From a virus: a stretch of DNA of 34,912 nt. The stretch covers positions 1 through 34,912 of the IMG/VR virus record IMGVR_UViG_3300006916_000150; one strand, given 5' to 3'. The notes under the pieces are model-generated. The model did no database searches. It worked only from the letters and a program-made list of their open reading frames with translations, and was not told the origin of the DNA. Both the position numbers and the translations under genes were made by a program. This document shows positions 9,253 to 16,600 of this stretch, in pieces (position 1 is the stretch's first letter; each line of letters opens with the position of its first letter).

Positions 9253-10889
9253 TAGATGCCTGCCCCATAGCTATTGAGAACTTGGATAAGCATTTCTTCA
9301 TCGCTTATGTCGCTACCGTCCGGGTTGCCAGAACTATCTACGCCTTGACCCTTCCCAATACCCTTCTTCAGGCGGGGCTGTCCGCCGTCTGCTTCAAACA
9401 AAAAAGCAATCCGGGAAACCATCTTCGCTTCACTTACGTCAGCGACCACGCCTTGCTTAAAGTTTGCAAAAACGTCCAGCTCCCCAATGGTTTGCGCCTT
9501 AACCATTCCCCGTCTAGTTTTGTTCTGACCCACATTTGTGCCAATCACAGACCCAGGCAATGGGAACTTAGCAAGCTCTATCACGTTCTCTTTCAGCCAT
9601 GTATCTGCCTCTCTGCCCCACGTCGTTTGTTCTCGCTTACCCAGCAGGTTGTCTTTTACCCGAGCTTCTAAAACGCCGATGTTGTCTTTGTACATTGACT
9701 GCAAGGTCTCTCCGTCTTCTAGGAGAAACTGCATATCCAGCATTTGGTCTTGCCCGTTGGCATAGGCTTTCTCTACTAACGCCATCTTTGCGTTAACGCG
9801 CTCATCTAAGGTCTTCTGACCAGAGTCGCCCGGACCGCCAAATGCGTCTTGAATCAAAGCCCTGTCAACCATGTCAACGAATCTAGGATCTTGTCTAAGC
9901 GAGTTTGCCATGTAGGCATGTCCAGCCATCGCCGGAATCGCCTCATTTGCCATGTCGATCTCAACCGCAAGACCGTTTACGTCTCGCGCTTGGGTCAAGC
10001 TGGGGAAGTAAGGATGCAGATCGCCGTCAGGTGTTTGGGTCCATATCACCATGTCCCCAGACACGGCTGGCTGACCTTGCGAGCCTGCTCCAATATCAGC
10101 CGAATACAGACCAGACCCGACAACTGTCCGACCATCGGTCTTCAAGTAATCTGGAGCCTGAGGGAAGTTTTTTACGTCTCTGCCTATGTACGCAGCGCTA
10201 TCTAGATCGAAAGCTCTTCCAAACGCATCCAGTTGGCTTCTATTAAGCTGATCAAACTGTCCTCGCGAAAGATTCGCAAACACATCACCGATGTGCCTCT
10301 GAGCATCCTGCTCGCTCTGGCTCATGATTCTTTTTACGTTAAAGGTCGTGGGGTTTTGAATGTTTTGCTGAACCAAAGCGGCGAACTCGTCCTGTGTTTC
10401 CTGATCCGGGAGACCTTCCATCTGGGAGATATCGAATAATCTAGATATTTCTAAACCGCCCTGAAGCCGCGCCTCCTCGCGGGTTGTCTTTGCAGTATTA
10501 ATCGCTATCTGGTCTGTCTGAGCTTCTCTGTACAGCCTGTTTGCCTCTTGCTCCGGGGTCTCACCTCTATCGTTAAGGGAATCCACTGCCCTCTTCTCTA
10601 CTGAAGCGGCAGTATTGGCTGTAGTACCTGCTGTCTGCGCTCTAAGCAGGGCTGTTTGAGAATTTAGTTCAGAGATATCATCCAAGCGTTTATTACGCAA
10701 AATATCGGCGTCTAGCCGCTCTCGCTTGAGACCACGATCTAAACGAGCGCCCTCGAGCGTTTCGTCTCGGTAAGCTTTTAGGTTATCGATTTGAGTTTGG
10801 TCTAGATCTCTTCGGCGCTTATCGTCATAGAACTTATTGACCGCACCAAAACCTGCTAACGCACCTTCTGCAAAACCTTGAAGAGCCAT
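9252..10889 (-). CDS. Internal virion (ejection) protein, putative
   Basis: A 545-residue protein. It starts with a Gly/Ala-rich hydrophobic stretch (residues 1-18, ALQGFAEGALAGFGAV), then a long, strongly charged helical region rich in Arg, Asp and Leu (about 20-150) that looks like a coiled coil. The rest is mixed alpha/beta and ends with a Gly/Asp-rich segment. Its position just before the giant polyvalent gene and after three small Gly/Ala-rich proteins matches the internal core proteins of podoviruses (functional counterparts of T7 gp15/gp16, not clear homologues). The ATG at 10889 follows AGGTGA at a usable distance. Its TAG overlaps the GTG of the next gene. I do not recognise a catalytic motif. 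The role is inferred from context. Confidence 0.75.
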   Translation of the reverse strand: MALQGFAEGALAGFGAVNKFYDDKRRRDLDQTQIDNLKAYRDETLEGARLDRGLKRERLDADILRNKRLDDISELNSQTALLRAQTAGTTANTAASVEKRAVDSLNDRGETPEQEANRLYREAQTDQIAINTAKTTREEARLQGGLEISRLFDISQMEGLPDQETQDEFAALVQQNIQNPTTFNVKRIMSQSEQDAQRHIGDVFANLSRGQFDQLNRSQLDAFGRAFDLDSAAYIGRDVKNFPQAPDYLKTDGRTVVGSGLYSADIGAGSQGQPAVSGDMVIWTQTPDGDLHPYFPSLTQARDVNGLAVEIDMANEAIPAMAGHAYMANSLRQDPRFVDMVDRALIQDAFGGPGDSGQKTLDERVNAKMALVEKAYANGQDQMLDMQFLLEDGETLQSMYKDNIGVLEARVKDNLLGKREQTTWGREADTWLKENVIELAKFPLPGSVIGTNVGQNKTRRGMVKAQTIGELDVFANFKQGVVADVSEAKMVSRIAFLFEADGGQPRLKKGIGKGQGVDSSGNPDGSDISDEEMLIQVLNSYGAGI

Positions 10890-10896
10890 ATATCAC

Positions 10897-11442
10897 CTAG
10901 TCAAATAATTTATTTATGAGGTAGGCAACGCCTAATCCAATCGCTATTGGAGCTGCTACAGTTGCCAATGATCCTAGCGCCGAACTGGTTGCCCCTACTG
11001 TTGTCCCTCCGGTTGCTGCCGCAGTGCTTCCGGCTCCGGAGGCGGTCGTTGTAGTTGCTGCTGTACCAGTTTTTATGCCTGCATTGGCTAAGCCTTTAGC
11101 TACCGAAACGCCGCCGGGGGCGGAGCCGCTAAGACCGACAGAGCCTAGCGCCTCAGCAGCCGGAACAATCGTATTGCTTACCGGAGCCGTGATTGATGCG
11201 CCTCCAAGGGTTTGTCCCACCGGCGCAAGTACTCCCGATGCAGTGTTGGCTGCTCCCAGCCCCTTCATGCCGTACATAGCCCCTATGCCAGCACCTGCAC
11301 CAAGGGTGTTCATCTCTTGAGCTTTCTGAGCCGCGTCTATTTGAGCGGAGATTTGATTCTCTCTCGCTTCCAGCTCGGCATCCTTAGCAAAACCTGCGCT
11401 GGCAAGACGCCTCAGACCTTGTCCTCTTGCAATTATGCTCAT
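10897..11442 (-). CDS. Gly/Ala/Thr-rich internal virion protein, putative
   Basis: A 181-residue protein. Residues 18-45 form a charged helix (KDAELEARENQISAQIDAAQ). The rest is very rich in Gly, Ala, Thr and Ser, with glycine-zipper-like runs (GAGAGIGAMYGMKGLGAAN near 49-67) and a C-terminal hydrophobic segment (APIAIGLGVAYLINKLF, about 164-180) that could span a membrane. This composition is typical of small ejection proteins that help form the DNA channel in short-tailed phages. The ATG overlaps the upstream TGA (ATGA). Seven bases separate its stop from the next start codon. The assignment rests on composition and neighbours, not a recognised family. Confidence 0.7.
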   Translation of the reverse strand: MSIIARGQGLRRLASAGFAKDAELEARENQISAQIDAAQKAQEMNTLGAGAGIGAMYGMKGLGAANTASGVLAPVGQTLGGASITAPVSNTIVPAAEALGSVGLSGSAPGGVSVAKGLANAGIKTGTAATTTTASGAGSTAAATGGTTVGATSSALGSLATVAAPIAIGLGVAYLINKLFD

Positions 11443-11942
11443 GCCATAGACCCTCTTGCCCTTTGAGAAACGGTTCCGCCAACTCCAGTAAGAAGCTGCA
11501 TACGACGGTCTGAGTCCCTAAGTCTCGTGTCGTTCAGACCGCCCACAAGAGCGCCTACCGTGTCGTTCCCATTCCCGATAGCACTGTTTCCGTACAGCCC
11601 TAAACGCTCCATAGATCGGTTCTGCTGACCTTGTACATTCATTCCAGCACCTAGCACCGCTTGCCGAGTTCTATCGAGATCTCCTGCTAGAGACGTAGTC
11701 CCTGTGGGAGTCAGTCTTGATACCAAGTCTTGTTCTATCGGAGCGAAACGGTTCATGTAATCCTGCGTCTGCGCCCTAACAAGGTCGGCGTAAAGCTTGT
11801 CAGCAGGGTTTTCGTCTGGAGCCAAGTTGCCGTAACGCTGGGGGTTTATGGATGCATATGGATTGCCGCCGTACCCATAAAATTGACCAACCTGATTTGC
11901 GTTCTCAGGACTTAGCGCTGCCATGTAAGACTGAAAATCCAT
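11439..11942 (-). CDS. Small internal virion protein, putative
   Basis: A 167-residue protein lying between two other small Gly-rich proteins. The N-terminal 45 residues are rich in Tyr, Gly, Asn and Pro (GQFYGYGGNPYASINPQRYG). The middle is a helical stretch (about 48-90) with DKLYADLVRAQTQDYMNRFA, and the C-terminal half is rich in Gly, Asn and Arg. No catalytic or membrane signature is visible. The ATG at 11942 shares one base with the preceding TAA (TAATG) and has GGAAGG eight bases upstream. Its own TGA overlaps the next ATG. It probably belongs to the ejection-protein set because of operon position. I do not recognise a family. Confidence 0.68.
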   Translation of the reverse strand: MDFQSYMAALSPENANQVGQFYGYGGNPYASINPQRYGNLAPDENPADKLYADLVRAQTQDYMNRFAPIEQDLVSRLTPTGTTSLAGDLDRTRQAVLGAGMNVQGQQNRSMERLGLYGNSAIGNGNDTVGALVGGLNDTRLRDSDRRMQLLTGVGGTVSQRARGSMA

Positions 11943-12514
11943 TAGGTATACCTTCCGTTATTGAGACCGTATCCAGCTCCCATACCAACCGCTGTCCCCG
12001 CTAAGTTTTGCAGGCTGGTTGATCTCGAGAAGTCCGACTTGGCTTGATCCGTTATGCGAGAAGATGCTGCGTCAGCTAGATCCATTTGCCCTTGGAATGC
12101 ATCTGTCTGCTGACCCTGACCCATTTTGACTACGTTCTGGAGACCGGCGAACCCCATGTCCGTGTTAGATATTCCACGGTCAGCCCCAGCTAAGCCCATT
12201 CCTCGCGCCTGCGCTGATCGCAACGACTCGGATTCTGATTGGAAGGCTCCCGAGCCGGGGTCAAACCCCCTATTGAATGCCTCTGAGCGCATATCGCCAA
12301 TCGCCGGTTCGTATTGTGCTGAAGCCTGTTGCATTCCAGCGGCAACGGCGCGGTCATAGTTATTGTCGCTAAACTGATTCTGAACAGACGAGATGTAGTC
12401 ATTTTCTGCGTTGTAGAAATACTGACCGTACTGATTAAGGTAAGTAGCCGCTTGCTCCGCCATCGCGATTCTTACCGCAGTTTCTTCCGGCTTATCGCCA
12501 CCGCCTCCACACAT
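11942..12514 (-). CDS. Small internal virion protein, putative (T7 gp14-like position)
   Basis: A 190-residue protein starting MCGGGGDK. A Cys-Gly-rich start of this kind is common in small podovirus internal proteins. The body is rich in Gln, Ala, Ser, Asn and Gly, largely helical, with few charged clusters, and ends in a Gly-rich tail (GTAVGMGAGYGLNNGRY). It is the first of four genes that look like the injected internal proteins, as T7 gp14 precedes gp15 and gp16; the sequence similarity to gp14 is not demonstrable here. A strong ribosome site (AGAGG, six bases before ATG) supports the start. Its stop shares a base with the next ATG. Confidence 0.72.
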   Translation of the reverse strand: MCGGGGDKPEETAVRIAMAEQAATYLNQYGQYFYNAENDYISSVQNQFSDNNYDRAVAAGMQQASAQYEPAIGDMRSEAFNRGFDPGSGAFQSESESLRSAQARGMGLAGADRGISNTDMGFAGLQNVVKMGQGQQTDAFQGQMDLADAASSRITDQAKSDFSRSTSLQNLAGTAVGMGAGYGLNNGRYT

Positions 12515-12515
12515 A

Positions 12516-12980
12516 TCAAACCTCTTTCTTCATTACCGATCCGACTTCCCTGTAACCGATACGCTTGATCAACTGCTCGTATCCGGGTCCAGCGATACCA
12601 GATGTGATACCGATACAAATCTCATGAGCGCCCTTATCGACCGCCCATGACTCGAACTCTTTCAGCATCTTGATGGTGGGTTTGATGATTCCCGCTCGTT
12701 TTTGCGGGAGGAAAACCATCACCAAGTCCTGTGCAATATGCTTAGTGGAAAAGAAGTATTCAGTGATGTGACCAAGGAAGAAGCCGACGATCTGTCCCTC
12801 GCTTTCGACCACTCTCATGAAGGTGTTGGAATCTGGATATGTGCCCTCGACCACTAGCCTCAGCGACTTCTCGTCTGACCAGCCGCATGTGGCGTAAAGA
12901 CTGTTCTCCTGAAACCAGCGACCTATGAGATTTATCTGGTCGAAATCCTCGATACGAGGCTTCCGCACGATAAATGCCAT
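12516..12980 (-). CDS. GNAT-family N-acetyltransferase
   Basis: A 154-residue GNAT protein. The fold is visible as an N-terminal beta-alpha unit (FIVRKPRIEDFDQINLIG), the central strand pair with GQIVGFFLGHI, and the acetyl-CoA-binding region with VMVFLPQKRAGIIKPTIKML, where QKRAGI is a variant of the Q/R-x-x-G-x-G/A loop. The final strand and the C-terminal helix (GPGYEQLIKRIGYREVG) are also present. The donor is presumably acetyl-CoA; the acceptor is unknown. It is the first gene after the 158-base intergenic region and sits directly before the internal virion genes, a position where GNATs are often seen in podoviruses. ATG at 12980 is chosen, though the adjacent GTG at 12983 is possible. 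It might modify a virion or host protein. Confidence 0.85.
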   Translation of the reverse strand: MAFIVRKPRIEDFDQINLIGRWFQENSLYATCGWSDEKSLRLVVEGTYPDSNTFMRVVESEGQIVGFFLGHITEYFFSTKHIAQDLVMVFLPQKRAGIIKPTIKMLKEFESWAVDKGAHEICIGITSGIAGPGYEQLIKRIGYREVGSVMKKEV

Positions 12981-13018
12981 CACTGCCTTTCCAGCAATCT
13001 TCCTTGAGGTTATTGAAC

Positions 13019-13051
13019 GGAGATGTCCGATACGGGAGGTTCCCGATCTCC
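13019..13051 (-). promoter_or_regulatory. Compound hairpin in leader region
   Basis: GGAGAT at 13019-13024 can pair with ATCTCC at 13046-13051. Inside, CGGGA (13033-13037) pairs with TCCCG (13041-13045) around a three-base loop, leaving an eight-base one-sided bulge. No run of U follows on the minus-strand transcript, so it does not look like an intrinsic terminator. It may stabilise the mRNA end or be a nuclease processing site. Confidence 0.4.
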
Positions 13052-13055
13052 GATT

Positions 13056-13074
13056 GGATACCAGATCGGTATCC
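13056..13074 (-). promoter_or_regulatory. Perfect 7-bp inverted repeat in leader region
   Basis: GGATACC at 13056-13062 and GGTATCC at 13068-13074 form a perfect seven-base-pair stem with a five-base loop. As DNA it could also be an operator for a dimeric repressor; as RNA it forms a hairpin next to the compound hairpin at 13019-13051. No U-run follows it. Confidence 0.45.
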
Positions 13075-13104
13075 GTGTTGCTACGATTTTAGACCGTTTT
13101 GCTT

Positions 13105-13125
13105 TGTCAATGTTACTGAATTATA
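13105..13125 (-). promoter_or_regulatory. Candidate sigma-70-like promoter elements
   Basis: On the minus strand a perfect TATAAT lies at 13125-13120 and a perfect TTGACA at 13110-13105, but in the order -10 then -35, so they cannot form one promoter. TATAAT has only a weak partner about 17 bases upstream (GGGATA). TTGACA has TAAAAT (13091-13086) 13 bases downstream, which is too close for a standard spacer. Promoter activity is plausible but unproven. Confidence 0.35.
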
Positions 13126-13141
13126 TGCCTTTTTTCACTTT

Positions 13142-13600
13142 TTATCCCGGTGGGTCTGGGAACACAACATCGTCAATGCTCGTGACATAGCCAAAGTCTT
13201 CAGGCAAATCACGAAGCTCCTGCCGGTACATCTGCCACTCACTGCGTTGCTCTGCGCTCAACGGAGAGTCTGTTGCTTGTGTCCAATCACTGCTTTTTAG
13301 GCGACCATCTCTTATTGTCCTAACTGCTAACCACAACTCAGATTGAGCATGAGCAGTAAGCTGCCCGTCTTCAGAAAATCTTGGGTCTACATAACTCTTG
13401 GTCTTGTAGTCGAAAACATGATGCTCCGTGGGCGAGTCACCCATAGGCACCACTTCACCGTCCTGAACATAGGAATTATACCATTCGCCCGAAAACTCAA
13501 TAAAATCTGTAGCAGGAGCAAGGTCTTGTGTAGTGGGTGGTGAACCTTTGCTGGAAAACAATATTTTGCCTTCGTCGTTAAAACCAATATACGACTTCAT
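13142..13600 (-). CDS. Phage tail assembly chaperone-like protein
   Basis: A 152-residue protein. The C-terminal part carries the pattern of phage tail assembly chaperones of the Phage_tail_APC type: an Arg-rich helix (LAVRTIRDGRLKSSDWTQA), then a Pro-Leu step and SEWQMYRQELRDLPED near residues 118-137. The N-terminal half is beta-rich and fibre-like (YIGFNDEGKILFSS). It begins ATGA over the stop of the large tail fibre gene, exactly where fibre chaperones are found, so it probably helps fold or trimerise that fibre. It is the last gene before the main intergenic region. Confidence 0.82.
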   Translation of the reverse strand: MKSYIGFNDEGKILFSSKGSPPTTQDLAPATDFIEFSGEWYNSYVQDGEVVPMGDSPTEHHVFDYKTKSYVDPRFSEDGQLTAHAQSELWLAVRTIRDGRLKSSDWTQATDSPLSAEQRSEWQMYRQELRDLPEDFGYVTSIDDVVFPDPPG

Positions 13601-16600
13601 CGCAACGCACCTTGCAAAGTCATTATTGCGCTTTGTACCTTTATGAACGGCGTATTTGCTGTGAAGTTATAAGCCTCCTGAACTTTGAGCACATAAGTAC
13701 TCGATCCATTCGGGGGATTCTCGTCCAAAGCAGATACAGGTACTAAGCTCCGACCATGAATGTAGATTGGCGAGGTGTAGGTAGACCCCGGAATTGTTGC
13801 ATACGCAGCAGATAACCTAGTTGCGTTCGACGCCGTGCCATCAAAGACTTCTATGAATACCGTGATCGGACTGGTTGACTCGTTAGAAATCGATAACGCG
13901 CCTGATATACGAACCGCTGAATTTGAGTCAACTGCCGCAAGGGAGATTGAATCAGACAGCACAGTAACTTTTCCAGAATTACCAGCAATGTTGATCACCG
14001 ACGTAGTTTCTTTCGTCTCCATGATCGTTACTGCCTGACCCGCAATAAACAGAGTATCGACCGAAGCTGCGCCCAGCTTCAAGACGCCGTTGTTACTGGT
14101 GATAGTCGATCCGTCGATGTTGAGGCGGGAGGTGCTTATTGTTCCCGCGTTAATTTTTCCAGCGTCAAGGTTTGCGATCTTTGCGTTGTCTATAGCCGCA
14201 TCAGCGATCTTCGCGTTGGAAATCGTTCCGTTCTTAATGAACGCCGAATCCATGTAAACACCAGCGGGGACAGATTCCCCACCAATCGTTGTGGATGAAG
14301 TCTGAACGCTAAACGGAACACTTGCAGTGGTGGTGTCTGACCCGCCGCGCATGATCGCAAACCGATCAGCGTTCACTATGAACTCGGACGTGATGTTGCC
14401 TGAGCCATTGTCAGTGCTTGCAAGACCAAAACCCGCGACTGCTCCGTTGGTGTCAATCTTGACCGTGTACCTGCTGCGAAGCCCGTTTACGTTTGATGCG
14501 CTTGATTCCAACGCTGTTTGCAATGTTGTGTTCTGTTGCCCTGTCGTTGGATTCGTATACGAGGCAGCTAGTTGACTCATCTGCGTAGCCGACGCTGTTT
14601 GATTTCCACCTGAGTCCAGAATCTGGTTCTTCATGCTTGATAGGTTTGTCGCTGAGACAACAGCATTACCGTTACCATCAAACAGAATGTTATCCAATTC
14701 ATCGATACGAGAAGAACTCGAAGTTCCATTCGGAAAGATTTCTGTGTTCAGGAGACTTACAGCGGTGGCAGAGCCAAATTTAAAGGTTCCGTCACCGTTG
14801 TATATGGCGCTGTTCAAGGTGTCGATTCGAGAGGATGTCGCACCGCCAGACCCGTATACCTCAGTATTCAATGCCGATAAGGCGGTAGCAGTGGTGGACG
14901 ACAACTCTTCCAGCTCTGTGACCTCGTTGATCACAAAGCCTTGAATTTCCCAGTAGCCTGCTTGACCGCTGTAGTTGTCAAGAAACTCTGGCTGAAAATA
15001 CTTAACACCCGTTTGCCAGTCGCTGCTGTCCCAAATGTAAACGTATTCGTACCAGTCGTTTGTAGTGCCAGCGGTGCTGTTGTGGTTCGCTCGGTTAAAC
15101 CCTGATGGCTTATACGGCGACCTGCCGCCATTGTTAGGGCCAGCAGAGCCTGTATTGTTCAGAAACTGCCGAAGTGAAAAATACAAAAGACCAGACGCAT
15201 TCGATGAAGGTCTTGCCCAGAAACGGACTTGATACTTCTTTGTTGGATCAATGGGTATGTAGTTGCCTTGGTTTGGGTAGTTGCCAGCATTGCCCGTAAG
15301 ACGAAGAACCTCATTGCCAACCTTTCCGTTAGAGATGGTCTGAATGCTATGACCGTTAAGATTCCAAGCGTTGAATGGCAAAGAAATGTTTGCGTTTTGT
15401 ACCGTGCTTTCCAGCGCATCAATTGAGGAGGCGCTGGTATTTCCGTTGGGGAAAACTTCCGTATTCAGCGCATCTACAGCGGAGGAGGTCGCGCCTAAGC
15501 CAGAAGTTGGATCGTTGATAGTTGAAGTCAGGGAGTCGATTCGAGAGCTTGTGGCACCCCCCGGCGTTACACCGCTTCCCCATACCTCTGTTTGAAGAAG
15601 GCTAACAGCAGACGCGCTTGCCAATTCAACATTACCATTTGCATCGAAGACTGCGCCTTTAAGGCTAGTGACATCTTCGCTGATGCTTTTCACAACACTG
15701 GGATTGCTGCCGTCGTAAATTGCCTCAACCTCAGTAGTCAGAGAGGACAAAGCTGAGGCGGTCGCCAAACGCGAAGTGTTGTCACTGTTAAAGACCTCAG
15801 TCTCTAGATCAGTCACGTCACCCTGAATTGTTTTAACGACGCTGGGGTTCGACCCATCGTAGATCGCCTCCACATCATTTGTCAGACCAGATAGGGCGGT
15901 CGCGGTGGCAAGCTGTAAAGTACCGCCAGAATCGAAAACCGATGCGTTAAGCTCGGTCACATCTGTTTGAATCGTTTTCACGATACTGGAATTGTTCCCG
16001 TCGTAAATCGCCGTTACATCGGATGTCAGACCTGCTAACGCCGCCGATGTGGCTAACTGGGATATTCCATTGGAATCAAAGACGATGCCGTTCAGGGCTG
16101 TCACATCTGACTGAGTGCTGGAGATCGAGTTTCCTTGACTTGTTACCGTACTGGTCAGGGCGGTCAGTGCAGCGGAAGTCGCCAACTTCACAGCACCAGA
16201 GTTATCGTATACCACTCCTTTAAGCGCAGTGATATCAGACTGAGAAGTGCTGATCGAATTACCTTGGGTGTTCACAGTCGTTTGCAGCGTCGAAAGCGCA
16301 GATCCTGTAGCCAGTCTTGCCGTTCTGTCTGAGTTGAAAACCTCAGCATCTAACGCCGTGACATCTGTAACCAGTGCGGAGATGTCCCCATCATTCGAGG
16401 TTACCTGACTCGTCAAATTTGACAGCGCAGAGGTGGTAGCGATCTGCGAAATGCCATTCGAGTCAAACACGACATTCTTCAAAGATGTCACATCGCTGCT
16501 GACGGTGGTCACCGTGCCATTCAAGTTCGTGACGGTAGTGTCCAGCACGTTAAAAGCTGAGGCTGAGGCGAGCTTAGAGCTTCCATCCGTGTTGAAGACT

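Larger units (their letters stand above)
12984..13141 (-). other. Largest intergenic region, probable 5' untranslated leader of the GNAT/internal-protein genes
   Basis: This is the only gap above 60 bases in the window. I see no convincing reading frame in it. The half nearest 13141 is AT-rich and holds promoter-like hexamers on the minus strand (TATAAT at 13125-13120, TTGACA at 13110-13105). The half nearest 12984 holds two adjacent hairpins at 13056-13074 and 13019-13051. It separates tail genes from ejection-protein genes, so a separate promoter or an RNA-processing site would make sense. The role is inferred. Confidence 0.6.

Noticed and set aside
9246-9671. Plus-strand open frame of 141 codons
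   Set aside because: It lies wholly opposite the 545-residue internal protein gene, has no family pattern and no ribosome site, and no other plus-strand gene exists in the window.
13105-13125. A single complete sigma-70 promoter from the TATAAT and TTGACA pair
   Set aside because: On the coding strand TATAAT comes before TTGACA, so they cannot serve as -10 and -35 of one promoter. They are kept only as separate candidate elements.
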